DNA of 64,000 nucleotides from JACCTI01 sp051005695 (GTDB taxonomy: Bacteria > Verrucomicrobiota > Verrucomicrobiia > Chthoniobacterales > UBA10450). The position numbers were made by a program, and so were the translations under genes. Within the stretch, counting starts at the first letter, position 1. Every line of letters begins with the position of its first letter. Location: positions 1-64,000 of the forward strand of contig JBPCJC010000062.1 in NCBI GenBank assembly GCA_051005695.1, given 5' to 3'. Below the pieces are notes generated by a model. That model made no database searches. It was not told where the DNA came from and was given only the letters and a program-made list of their open reading frames with translations. Below, one piece after another: positions 1-9,147 of the stretch.

Positions 1-31
1 GTCCCTCGCCGTCTGCGCGGCTCGGGATGAC
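1..31. repeat. Partial arm of dispersed intergenic inverted-repeat element
   Basis: The first bases of the window match the right arm of the complete elements at 10346-10469 and 58060-58179 (a run ending CTCGGGATGAC). The left arm would lie outside the window. It sits just past the 3' end of the MFS gene, consistent with an intergenic element. Confidence 0.5.
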
Positions 32-64
32 ACCGCTAGGAATGCGCGAACGCGCGCGCATCAA

Positions 65-1480
65 TCACCGCAAATCGCGATCGAGCGCCCCGATCTTGCG
101 CGTCTCGGGCCATTTCGCCGCGACCGCAAAAACGACCAGGATGGTCCCTATTCCCCCGGCCACAACCGAGATCACCGGCCCAAAGAGAGCCGCGGTTAAA
201 CCGGACTCGAGCGCGCCGAGCTCGTTCGAAGTGCCGATGAAAATATTGTTCACCGCGGAGATGCGCCCGCGCATTTCATCCGGCGTCAGCAATTGAATGA
301 TCGTGTGCCTAACGACCACACTGACGCTGTCGAAAACGCCGGTAAGAAAAAGCATCGCCAGAGAAAGCCAGAGATAGTGCGATAGCCCAAAGACGATCGT
401 CGCCGCACCAAAACCGGTGACGCACCAAAGCAATGTTCGCCCGGCTTTTCGCATCGGCGGGAGATACGCGATCGAGATCGCCATGACCAATCCGCCCACG
501 CCGGGCGCCGCCCGCAACCAGCCCAGCCCGATCGGTCCGCAATGTAAAATTTGATCGGCAAAAATCGGGAGCAACGCGACCGCGCCCCCGAGCAGCACGG
601 CAAACATATCCAGCGTGATCGTCGCCAGAATCACCTTCTTGCTCAGAACAAAGCGCATCCCGGTGAGCAAACTGCGCCACGCATTCTTCTCCACTCGCCC
701 GCCCTGATCACCGCTGCGAATCGGCAGCACGAGAAAGAAGAACGACAGCGCACAGACGGCATCGAGTGCATAGATGAACGGGAAACCGGTGCGCACAATG
801 AGTAACCCTCCGATCGCCGGCCCGAGGATCGAGCCGACCTGGAAAATGCTGCTGTTCCAGGTGACCGCATTGGCAAACGAGTCGCGCGGCACCAGCTTCG
901 GAAAATACGCGCTCCGCGCCGCCCAACCAAAAGTGCGCCCGGTCGCCGCGATGAGCAGCAACAGATAAATCAGCGGAACCGAGAGATCGTCGAAATGATA
1001 ACCGGCCTGACGCTCGAAGATCGCGGCAATCGAATTGAGCAACACGTTTCCGTGTCGAAGAAAAGGCAACGGCGGAATGTTCAAGTGTTGCCAGGAAATA
1101 ATCGCCAGGCCTAACGAGCAGATGGCGCTGACAAATTGCGAACAAAGGATGATGTATTTGCGGTTGTAGCGATCAGCGATGTGACCCGCCGGCAACGACA
1201 ACAAAACCACCGGCGCGGCGATCACCAAACCGACGAGCCCGAGCGCCGTCGCCGAATGTGTGCGCCGATAAATTTCCCACTCGATCGCGACCACCAACAT
1301 CTGCCGTCCAATGACGGAGATGAGATTACCGAAGGCGTAAAAGGTGAAGTTGCCGAACCGAAAGGCCGCATACGGGTCATGCTTTTTCGGAATTTCGATG
1401 GTGCCTTCGGCGCTCGCCGCTCGCCGGCTAGTGGCGTGTTCGTAGCCCGGCGGGGGTGCGTGCGGTTTGCGATCGGGCAT
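65..1480 (-). CDS. MFS family transporter, probable drug/siderophore exporter
   Basis: This 471-residue inner-membrane protein belongs to the major facilitator superfamily and most resembles the MFS_3 (EntS-like exporter) branch. After a ~40-residue polar N-terminus, about 12 hydrophobic segments follow. A cytoplasmic-loop motif of the form G-x-x-x-D-R-x-x-R-K is visible (GHIADRYNRK, around residue 100), as is the conserved DEMRGRISAV in the second half. Family members export small molecules with the proton gradient; the substrate cannot be told. The gene is transcribed divergently from the AI-2E permease across a 228-bp gap. It carries two copies of the dispersed word. Confidence 0.85.
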   Translation of the reverse strand: MPDRKPHAPPPGYEHATSRRAASAEGTIEIPKKHDPYAAFRFGNFTFYAFGNLISVIGRQMLVVAIEWEIYRRTHSATALGLVGLVIAAPVVLLSLPAGHIADRYNRKYIILCSQFVSAICSLGLAIISWQHLNIPPLPFLRHGNVLLNSIAAIFERQAGYHFDDLSVPLIYLLLLIAATGRTFGWAARSAYFPKLVPRDSFANAVTWNSSIFQVGSILGPAIGGLLIVRTGFPFIYALDAVCALSFFFLVLPIRSGDQGGRVEKNAWRSLLTGMRFVLSKKVILATITLDMFAVLLGGAVALLPIFADQILHCGPIGLGWLRAAPGVGGLVMAISIAYLPPMRKAGRTLLWCVTGFGAATIVFGLSHYLWLSLAMLFLTGVFDSVSVVVRHTIIQLLTPDEMRGRISAVNNIFIGTSNELGALESGLTAALFGPVISVVAGGIGTILVVFAVAAKWPETRKIGALDRDLR

Positions 1481-1708
1481 CGTCGCGCGCGACCCGAAAG
1501 CGAACCGGCGCAGGCGAATCTAAGTTCGCCGCGCCACCTGGCAAACTGGCGCGACCGGCTTCCTGCTAAGTGCGATTGGGGACACCCAATCGATTCTTTC
1601 AGAATCGCTGCTACGAGTTTCGCATTTTTCGGCTTCCACACCAAAACTTCGCGATCTGCGCGTCGTTGTTTACCCGTGAAAAGCCGTTGATCCACGATTC
1701 AATGAACG

Positions 1709-2869
1709 ATGAACGAATCCCGGGACGAAGAGATCGCGTCGTTGGTCGAAAGTGACGCCGCGGAAGTCGTGGCGGCGCCCGCAGCGCGCCCGCGCATCCC
1801 GGAAATGTTGCGGCGACCTTTCGACGTTCGCTCCTTCGCGCTCACCGGCCTTTTCGTGCTCGCGCTTTTTTACACGCTTTATTTTGCGCGCGCCGTCCTT
1901 CTGCCAGTAGTGCTCGCGCTCCTCCTTAGTTTCCTCCTCGCGCCGTTGGTGCGCTCGCTTTCGAAAATTAGAATTGGCGCGCACTTCGGCGCCGCCCTCC
2001 TCTTGCTCGCGCTGGTCGCGATGATCGGTTACGCGATTTCCTTTCTGGCCGCGCCCGCCGCGGGATGGTTGGAAAAAGCGCCCTACGGTCTGCAGCAACT
2101 GCAACTGAAACTGCTCCCGTTACGCAAACCGATGCAGCAGGTCGCGCAGGCCAGCGGCGAGATCGATAAGCTGGCCGCGCCGGAAGTTCACACGCCCGGC
2201 GCGCCACCGCCGGCGCCGGTAGTGGAAGTGAAACAGCACCACATGGCGGACGCGCTTTATGGCCGGACGACCGAACTTCTCACCAGCCTCGTCCTACTCC
2301 TGATCCTCCTTTACTTCCTTCTCGCTTACGACGGCGTTTTTCTCGGCAAGGTGATCAAGATGCTCCCACGGCTCGAGGATAAGAAACGCGCGGTCTGCAT
2401 CGCGCGCGAAATCGAGGCGCACGTCTCACGCTATTTGGTCACGATCACGCTGATCAATGTTTGTCTCGGGATCCTCATTGGCACCGCCGTCGGCCTGCTC
2501 GGTTTGCGCAATCCCGTAATGTGGGGCGTGCTCGTGGCGGTGCTGAATTTCGTCCCGTATCTCGGCGCGCTCACCGGCATCGTTTGCATGACCATCGGCG
2601 CGGTCCTGAGCTTCAACAGCCTCGGTTACGCCTTCGTTTTTCCGGCGGTGTATCTGGTTATCGCGACCATCGAAGGCAACTTCGTGACCCCGATGGTGAT
2701 GGGCCGTTCGCTCACGCTCAACCCGGTCATCATCCTGCTTTCGCTCACCTTTTGGGGTTGGATGTGGGGAATCGTCGGGATCATTCTGGCAGTACCCATC
2801 CTGGCCGCTTTCAAGATCTTTTGCTCACACATCGAGCAGATGGAACCGGTCGCGGAATTTCTCAGTTAA
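1709..2869 (+). CDS. AI-2E family transporter
   Basis: A 386-residue polytopic membrane protein of the AI-2E/UPF0118 family. It has the usual pattern: a cytoplasmic N-terminus, two hydrophobic hairpins (about residues 47-90 and 100-125), a long soluble stretch, then C-terminal helices with the family's PxLGA (FVPYLGALTG) and glycine-rich segments. Members have been linked to autoinducer-2 export or to Na+/Li+-H+ antiport, so the substrate remains open. It is monocistronic, divergent from the MFS gene, and convergent with the protease gene with only 17 bp between stops. Confidence 0.85.
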   Translation: MNESRDEEIASLVESDAAEVVAAPAARPRIPEMLRRPFDVRSFALTGLFVLALFYTLYFARAVLLPVVLALLLSFLLAPLVRSLSKIRIGAHFGAALLLLALVAMIGYAISFLAAPAAGWLEKAPYGLQQLQLKLLPLRKPMQQVAQASGEIDKLAAPEVHTPGAPPPAPVVEVKQHHMADALYGRTTELLTSLVLLLILLYFLLAYDGVFLGKVIKMLPRLEDKKRAVCIAREIEAHVSRYLVTITLINVCLGILIGTAVGLLGLRNPVMWGVLVAVLNFVPYLGALTGIVCMTIGAVLSFNSLGYAFVFPAVYLVIATIEGNFVTPMVMGRSLTLNPVIILLSLTFWGWMWGIVGIILAVPILAAFKIFCSHIEQMEPVAEFLS

Positions 2870-2886
2870 CGAGCGCGCAGGTTTCG

Positions 2887-4668
2887 TTAGGGCAAAAGCG
2901 TCACCCGATAAAAGCGCGCCCCTGCGGGCGCGTTCGCGTCGACTACCTGGAGCATGCTGCCGTCGCCGGCGAGATCATCCCCCAGCGTTCCCCAGGTCGG
3001 CGTGAGCAGGCTGCCGGTCGCTTGCACGCGATAATGTTTTCCGTTCACGCTCGGGAAGGAAAACGCCGTCTGCGCCGGCGTGAGCGCGATCGCCGCGATC
3101 CGGAGCACACTTGCCGGGTCATTGCGATTCGTCCCGGCCAGATTCTCCTGCCAATCGGCCATCCCATCGCCGTCGGTATCACTTAGACCAAGCGCGGCCA
3201 CCGCATCAATCCGGCCCCAGCCAAAGGTGTTGTTAGGTACCTGCGTCCCGGCGACCGCTCCGCAACTCTGCGCGCTAGTTAACGGTACCGCCGATTGCTC
3301 TAGCAAGGTCTCAATCGCATTCACCTGCCCTCGTAATTCCGGATGCGCCGAAAGCAGTAACGCCGTCGTCCCCGCGACATGTGGCCCCGCCATGCTCGTG
3401 CCGCTGAGCAATTGATAAGTCGTCGTGGAAGTACCATACGCCGAGCGCACCGAAACTCCCGGCGCGGACAGGTCCGGCTTCGTCCGGCCGCTGCCGTCGG
3501 ACGTGACCGCTCCGCGGCTGCTGAAATTCGCGATGACGTCATTGTTATCCGTCGCACCCACCGTCGTCGCAGCATCGTAAATCGTCGGTGAATCCGAAAC
3601 CGTCGAGCAGCTCGGTCCGCTATTCCCCGCCGAGACCACGACCACGATTCCCGCCGCGCGCACATTCTCGATCACCGTCTTCAGGACATTCACGTCCGTG
3701 CAACCTTCGCTCGCCGGACAACTCCAAGAGTTATTAATTACGTCCGGCGCTTTCGCTGGATCGGGGTTCGAGTTAGTCGAATCCGTCGGCGCGATGAACC
3801 ATTGCAGGCACTCAGTGTAAGTCGCCGGCGTCCCGTTCCCCTGGTCCATGCAACGGCAACCCATCCACTTCGCCCCGGGGGCGACGCCGATCTGATTCCC
3901 CGCGCCGTCATCGCCGAGCATGATCCCCATCGTATGACTGCCATGGCCGGCATCGTCGCAGGGCTGGCTCGTATTCGGCCCGCAGACGCCACCGCCGGAA
4001 TGAATCGCATCGTGCCAGTTGTAACTATGATCCGCCACACTCCCGTTCCAGCCGCGATACTTGTTCTTGAGCGCCACATGATCCCAGAGATAACCGGTAT
4101 CGTTCCCGCCCACGACGATCCCCTGTCCGGTATAACCCAGCGCCCAGGCTTCCGGCGCACGCACCTTGGTAATGTTCGGCTCGATCGCTGCAATCGCGGA
4201 AGCCGCGCGCGCCTGCGCGTCCACCGGTGGCTCGAAGTAGACCCGCGGATTCGCGTGAATCCCCGCCACCTCGGGCCGCTCCGCCATCTTTTGCACCACG
4301 CCTAACGAGCCCCGCACCCGGATCATATTCGCCGCCCAAAATGGCTGATAGGCCACACCTTCCTCTTCCAGGGCGCGGACCACCGCCGGCTGCGTCCGCC
4401 GCGCGACCGCGCTCAATTTTTGAAAAACAAACGTCCCCTTCTCCAGCTTACTCGTCAGGCGCGCCGCCCCGCTCACATCCGCCTGCTCCTTTAGGAAAAC
4501 GATGAAATCCATTTCCCCGGAGACCGCGTCCGCCGAGCGCAAAACGGCCGTGTCCACCTTCTCCAGCCAGGCCGCTGAGTTCGCCTTCCCGCCCGCCACT
4601 CCACGCGAAACCGAAAGCCCGAGAGCCAAAAATAAAACCGCCGTGGTAATCGCAAAGGAAAGCTTCAT
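2887..4668 (-). CDS. Secreted S8 (subtilisin-like) serine protease with C-terminal surface module
   Basis: Translation most likely starts at MKLSF (4668), giving 593 residues with a signal peptide. Residues ~50-140 form an inhibitor-I9-like propeptide. The catalytic triad is visible: Asp in GGND (about 190), His in GHGSH (about 242), Ser in GTSMAGP (about 425). The oxyanion Asn is in INNSWS. The last ~95 residues begin with a calcium-loop motif (TDGDGMADWQE) and contain YRVQA and ARFYRV. The same module ends the unrelated surface protein at 38467-41028, so it is probably a sorting or anchoring domain. The stop codon lies inside a copy of the dispersed word. Likely role: extracellular protein degradation. 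Confidence 0.92.
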   Translation of the reverse strand: MKLSFAITTAVLFLALGLSVSRGVAGGKANSAAWLEKVDTAVLRSADAVSGEMDFIVFLKEQADVSGAARLTSKLEKGTFVFQKLSAVARRTQPAVVRALEEEGVAYQPFWAANMIRVRGSLGVVQKMAERPEVAGIHANPRVYFEPPVDAQARAASAIAAIEPNITKVRAPEAWALGYTGQGIVVGGNDTGYLWDHVALKNKYRGWNGSVADHSYNWHDAIHSGGGVCGPNTSQPCDDAGHGSHTMGIMLGDDGAGNQIGVAPGAKWMGCRCMDQGNGTPATYTECLQWFIAPTDSTNSNPDPAKAPDVINNSWSCPASEGCTDVNVLKTVIENVRAAGIVVVVSAGNSGPSCSTVSDSPTIYDAATTVGATDNNDVIANFSSRGAVTSDGSGRTKPDLSAPGVSVRSAYGTSTTTYQLLSGTSMAGPHVAGTTALLLSAHPELRGQVNAIETLLEQSAVPLTSAQSCGAVAGTQVPNNTFGWGRIDAVAALGLSDTDGDGMADWQENLAGTNRNDPASVLRIAAIALTPAQTAFSFPSVNGKHYRVQATGSLLTPTWGTLGDDLAGDGSMLQVVDANAPAGARFYRVTLLP

Positions 4669-4902
4669 CTCGTGAGCGATTGTAGGACGTTTTCGCAAAA
4701 GGCCAAGCCGCGCTTCTAACGAAACCCACGACCAGCGCTCGCCGGCAACCGCCGGCTGACAAGGAAAGCCATCTAGCGAAAACGCGGTCCCGAGTTACCT
4801 AAAAAGAATTGGCACGAGGTTTCTTCTCCAAATCTCGCACCGACAATGATCACGAACACCATTCAGACTCGCGCCTGCTAAAGACTCGGCCTGATGCCCC
4901 GA

Positions 4903-5135
4903 TCACTTTGCGCGTCGCGCACGCATCACCAACCAAACCTTCCGCGCGATGAACAGCGCCACCTGACTCAGGATAGCCGCTCCGATTCCAGACAGGAAAT
5001 AGGCACCGAGCCATACCGTACCGCGGAGGCATACTGTTGAGCCTCCGAAGGCGAGCTATAAACGTAACCGAGTATCGGAATGCTCAGGATCAGGTGAACG
5101 CAGCGAAGAATCGTCCGTTTGATGGCACTATTCAT
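4903..5135 (-). pseudogene. Frameshifted small membrane protein
   Basis: Starting at ATG 5135, the first frame reads MNSAIKRTILRCVHLILSIP with a hydrophobic segment and then stops early (about 4968). A second frame takes over near 5025 and reads a coherent hydrophobic C-terminus (WLGAYFLSGIGAAILSQVAL, then a basic tail) to a TGA at 4903. Together they resemble a small ~75-100 residue inner-membrane protein of unknown function with two or more helices. Either a single-base indel has broken the gene or this is a sequence error; the middle also looks shortened. The 234 bases between here and the protease start show no gene. Confidence 0.55.
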
Positions 5136-5194
5136 GGTTGGTTTATGTGGGAATCTTGAGCGTATACCGACCAGCGGTTCGCTGCCTCCTCTAG

Positions 5195-5602
5195 TTAGGC
5201 ACCTTCGTCTCGGTTGCGCGGGAAAGCTCGGCGCGTCGGATCCAGTTGGACCCATGGGAGCTTGTCTTCCGCCCATATGGCCACTTGTGGCGGAAAGAAT
5301 TTCGGATGATCAAGAGAGGCGACTGTAATATCGATCCACTTCGAGGTTGCGTCATCCCGGACAAACAAAGGCGTGCCGCAACAGCTGGCAAAGAAACGCA
5401 GACTGCCGGCATGTGGCACCTCGCGTACCTCGCCCGACAGGAGTTCTACCGCGTCGCTCGGAAAGGTGCACCACGTCACATAAGGCGCGGCGCTCGCGCG
5501 TCGGCAATCCTCACAATGGCAGTCGCTCGTTTGCTTCGCAGGGCCGTGAAGACGATAGCGAACGCCTCCGCATAAGCATCCGCCTTCAACGCTCGCCGTC
5601 AT
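5195..5602 (-). CDS. GFA-family (CENP-V/GFA domain) zinc protein
   Basis: A ~135-residue protein of the glutathione-dependent formaldehyde-activating (GFA) domain family. The zinc ligands are visible: GGCLCGGVRY near the start, CHCEDC around residue 30, and SCCGTPL around residue 75. The family fold is a beta-rich double-zinc domain; most members lack a proven substrate, so 'GFA-like' is safer than the enzyme name. I prefer the ATG at 5602 over the upstream one at 5620, because the dispersed word (5605-5614) sits directly before it and its AGG is in Shine-Dalgarno position. It lies between two broken genes. Confidence 0.8.
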   Translation of the reverse strand: MTASVEGGCLCGGVRYRLHGPAKQTSDCHCEDCRRASAAPYVTWCTFPSDAVELLSGEVREVPHAGSLRFFASCCGTPLFVRDDATSKWIDITVASLDHPKFFPPQVAIWAEDKLPWVQLDPTRRAFPRNRDEGA

Positions 5603-5707
5603 CAGCCTAACGAGACCCAAGATCAGCGACTGCGCGAGCTCGGAATGACGTTCGCATACGCTCGACTCTAGGCATAAGGACGGTCCGCGGCTCGCTGCAT
5701 CGGTTGG

Positions 5708-6525
5708 TTAGGCCTTAATGAAGGCTAGCAAGTCGGCGTTGATCTGCTCCGCGTGCGTGGTGGGCATCCCGTGCGGCAATCCGGGGTAGGACTTCAGCGT
5801 CCCTTGCTTCAATAGCTTAACCGACTTGGCCCCAGTCGTGGGAAACGGGCAGATTTGATCGTCCTCGCCATGCATGACCAAGACTGGAATGTCGATCATG
5901 GCGAGATCGTCGTAGAACTCAGTCTCCGAAAGGACTCTGATGCACTCGTAATGAGCCTGAATGCTTCCCATCATGCCCTGCCGCCACCAGTTCCGCCGAA
6001 TTCCCTCGGAGACCTTCGCATCTGGACGGTTAAATCCGTAAAACGGCATCGTGATGTCCAGGTAGAATTGCGAGCGATGGTTCGCCGTGCCATCGCGGAG
6101 GCCGTCGACGACTTCCTTTGGAACGCCGTCGGGATTCTTTTCCGACTTCATGAAAAGCGGAGGAATCGCGCTAATAAGGACTGCCTTAGCCACGCGACCC
6201 TTGCCGTGCCGGGACATAGCGTGTGACCTCCCCGCCACCGGTAGAATGGCCGATATGCACAGAATTCCTCAGATCAAGCTTTGCGACGAGCTCAGCAACG
6301 TCGGCCGCATACGTGTCCATGTTGTGGCCTTTATCCGTCTGGGTAGAGCGGCCGTGCCCGCGGCGATCATGCGCGATCACCCGATAGCCATGCCCTAGGA
6401 AAAACATCATCTGAGCGTCCCAATCGTCGGCGGATAGCGGTCAGCCGTGATGGAAAAAGAGAGGCTGACCGGTGCCCCAATCTTTGTAGTAAATCTGTGT
6501 CGTCTTTGGTAGTTATCGTGTTCAT
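5708..6525 (-). pseudogene. Broken alpha/beta hydrolase (non-heme chloroperoxidase-like)
   Basis: Three pieces in different frames reassemble one ~275-residue alpha/beta hydrolase. The start MNTITTK (6525) is followed by a one-base shift. The second frame reads IYYKDWGTGQPLFFHHG and is cut by a TGA where the family has Trp (near 6447). It resumes with GYRVIAHDRRGHGRS and GHSTGGGE (nucleophile Ser). A second shift near 6225 precedes the rest, which keeps the acid (VMHGEDD) and His (PGLPHGMPTTH) regions. With two shifts and one nonsense codon, genuine decay is much likelier than sequence error. The intact relative would be a cofactor-free perhydrolase/chloroperoxidase. Confidence 0.8.
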
Positions 6526-6679
6526 CTGTTAGTTTCTTTCTTGTTTGGTTGAAATGGATGCGGCGAAAGCGTCGCAGAGGGCTAACGAGATATGGACGCA
6601 TGTTCGTCTATCACATGGAGAAGGGGTGAAAACGGGATAACAGGCCATGGCACTTATTCTTGATCTAGCGGGCGGCGGC

Positions 6680-9019
6680 TTATTGGGCTTGGGCGAGCTT
6701 TTGGAAGCGGGGGTCGTTACGGATGGGATCCCAGACGGGCTCTAGCCGGAGAAGCGCCGGGGTGACGGCGTAGGCGCAGGGCATTTGCAGGACGCGCTCG
6801 AGGGTGGCGATGGCTTGATCGGCCTGGCCGGCTTGTGCCTGGACACGGGCGAGGACGGTGAGTGCCTGGGGAAGGACGAAGGCATCCCTGGTGTAAGCGG
6901 CGGTGGCACGCTGGGCATCGGCGAGCGCGGCGGGGAAATCGCCCAGGAGGGAGTAAGTCTGGGCGCGATGGGAGATGACGTACCAAGGGTTGTTATCGCC
7001 CTGGGCGTGGACTTCTTCCATGACGGCGAGGGACTGGCGCGCGTCGGCCAGGCCACTCTCGCGCGCGCCGGCGAGTAACTCGACCAGGGCGAGATCGGAG
7101 AAGGCTTCGGCGACGGCAGGCTTAGGGAAATTTTCCGGCCTGGCCAGGCCGGCTTTCAGGGCGGCGATAGCGGGCGGATAGTCGCGCTGGTAGATCCATT
7201 GGTTGAACCGGAAGGGTACGATCTCCGGATGGGCCGGATCGTCCGGCAAGGTCTCGAGGGTTTTCCCGGCGGAGACGAGGTCGCCCTGCATCTGGTAGGT
7301 GACAGCTTTCTCGGCGATCAAGCTGGCATCGCCGGGAGTAGCCTGGAGGGCGCGGTCGAAGGCGATTAGTGCTTCCGGGTAACGTTTCAAGCCGCGCAGT
7401 GTCCAGGCCTGGTGTTTCCAGGTTTCCGGGTTCCGCGGGTCCAGCTCGGCGGCCTGGGTGTGGAGGGAGAGGGCTTCTTCCCAGTGCCCGAGGCGCCGGG
7501 TAACACCGCCCATGCGGAGTAAGATTTCGGCGTTGTTAGGTAGCCGCTCACGGGCCTTAGTATAAGCTTGGAGGGCGCCTTCGTAATCCTGGGTGCCATA
7601 GCGGTAGTGGCCGAGAGCGAGGAGAACTTCGCCGGTCTCGGGCGCGAGGCGCATGGCCTGGTCGAGCGCTTCTTTCGCGCGGGCGAGACGCTGCGGGGTG
7701 CGCTCAAACTGGAAATAAATCCAGACGTGCGCGGAGGAGAGCCGCGCCCAGGCCTGGGCAAAGGCCGGGTCGAGATCGACCGCGCGCTGGTAAGTCTTGA
7801 CCTTGGCGACGAGGGAATCGGCGGCGAAACCGTTATGGCCTTCGAAGGTGAGCCCGCGCAGGTAGGCGTCATAAGCGTCCGGGTTATCGGTTAGCTTCAC
7901 GCTAAGGGCGTTTTGTTCGCTCCCGGTAAGCTTGACGCTTAGCTGCTCGGCGATGGCCTTGGCTACTTCGCTTTCGACGGCGAAGATGTCGGTTAACTTA
8001 CGATCGTAAATCTCCGCCCAGATGCTGGAAGCGGTCGGCGCCTGGATCAACTGCACGTTGACCCGCACGAGCTCGCCTTGTTTTTGCACGCTGCCTTCGA
8101 GGAGGTGGGCGACGCCGAGCTGGCGGGCGATCTCCGCGAGATTTTCCGGCGCGCTTTTGTAATGCTGGGTGGAGGTGCGGGCGATGACTTTCAGGTCTCG
8201 CATCTTCGAGAGACGGGTCAGGATTTCATCCTGGATGCCTTCGGCGAAATAGGAATTAGCCTTGTCCTCGCTCCGGCTTTCAAAGGGAAGGACGGCGATC
8301 GACTTCTCGTTAGGTAAGAGCGACAAGCCGGCATTGGCCAGGTGCGCGGTCCGCCAAACCAGGGCGGCGGCGGTGAGGAGGGTGAGCGCGAGCGCGGCCA
8401 CGATCAACCGGCGGCGGCTGGTGAAATGGCGGTGCCCGCGGCGCCGGATTTTTACGGGCAGGGCCGGGTTCCCCGCCTCGCCGGTGTAGAGATTGAAAAT
8501 CCCGATCTCGACGCCGTGTTTCACCGTAATCAAGCCGAGATCGTGCAGGTGCGGCTGCCATTGCCGGTAATGCTCCAGGTCCTCAGCGACGCGCTTGGAA
8601 AGAAGGATGTGCCCGGCATCACCGATGTCCATCACCCGGCAGGCGACGTTGACCCCGCCGCCGGTGAGATTGATCTGGCCGTTCACATCCGAGACCTGGT
8701 TGACCGGGCCGCTATGCACGCCCATGCGCAAAGCGAAATTCGCGTGGCCGCGCAAGGCGGTGGCGATCTCGACCGCGCACTGCGCGGGCGCTTCCAGGCT
8801 ATGCAAGAACACCAAGGCCATCCCATCGCCGGTGGGCAGGCGAATGAGCGAGTGAGCGGCTTCCGCGCTTTGAAATTGCGGGGCGCTGCGGACGGCGGCG
8901 TTCAGCGCTTCAAGGGCTTCGGTCTGCTCGTTAATCAAGAGCTTCGAGTAGCCGACGATGTCGATGAACAGGACGTGCCCGATTTCCAACTCGAGCCGCG
9001 GTGTGATTTCGTCGGACAT
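6680..9019 (-). CDS. Class III adenylate/guanylate cyclase with TPR repeats
   Basis: From ATG 9019 (preferred over the longer frame because the cyclase domain begins at once) the protein has about 779 residues. Residues ~10-165 are a class III cyclase domain with the metal aspartates in FIDIVGYS (~20) and TGDG, and the transition-state Asn/Arg in NVACRV, so catalysis is plausible. One membrane helix follows (~205-225). Next comes a FlgO/TolB-N-like domain (SIAVLPFES...YFAEGIQDEILTRLSK), then about eight TPR motifs to the end. This architecture is frequent in soil bacteria as a signalling receptor. It is divergent from the flavoprotein gene across 128 bp. Confidence 0.88.
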   Translation of the reverse strand: MSDEITPRLELEIGHVLFIDIVGYSKLLINEQTEALEALNAAVRSAPQFQSAEAAHSLIRLPTGDGMALVFLHSLEAPAQCAVEIATALRGHANFALRMGVHSGPVNQVSDVNGQINLTGGGVNVACRVMDIGDAGHILLSKRVAEDLEHYRQWQPHLHDLGLITVKHGVEIGIFNLYTGEAGNPALPVKIRRRGHRHFTSRRRLIVAALALTLLTAAALVWRTAHLANAGLSLLPNEKSIAVLPFESRSEDKANSYFAEGIQDEILTRLSKMRDLKVIARTSTQHYKSAPENLAEIARQLGVAHLLEGSVQKQGELVRVNVQLIQAPTASSIWAEIYDRKLTDIFAVESEVAKAIAEQLSVKLTGSEQNALSVKLTDNPDAYDAYLRGLTFEGHNGFAADSLVAKVKTYQRAVDLDPAFAQAWARLSSAHVWIYFQFERTPQRLARAKEALDQAMRLAPETGEVLLALGHYRYGTQDYEGALQAYTKARERLPNNAEILLRMGGVTRRLGHWEEALSLHTQAAELDPRNPETWKHQAWTLRGLKRYPEALIAFDRALQATPGDASLIAEKAVTYQMQGDLVSAGKTLETLPDDPAHPEIVPFRFNQWIYQRDYPPAIAALKAGLARPENFPKPAVAEAFSDLALVELLAGARESGLADARQSLAVMEEVHAQGDNNPWYVISHRAQTYSLLGDFPAALADAQRATAAYTRDAFVLPQALTVLARVQAQAGQADQAIATLERVLQMPCAYAVTPALLRLEPVWDPIRNDPRFQKLAQAQ

Positions 9020-9147
9020 GTGTGGCCCCGGGAAGTTGTAAACCAGAACGCGCCCGCGTTCCCGCACGAAATTCGCGCGCGCCAACTCCCGGGTTTCGCC
9101 TCGGAGATTGCCACGCTGGATTTTTCGCGACAGCTTTGCGCCTCGCC

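Noticed and set aside
63..1480. MFS gene as a tetracycline-resistance determinant
   Set aside because: Only general MFS motifs are visible; nothing specific to tetracycline pumps.
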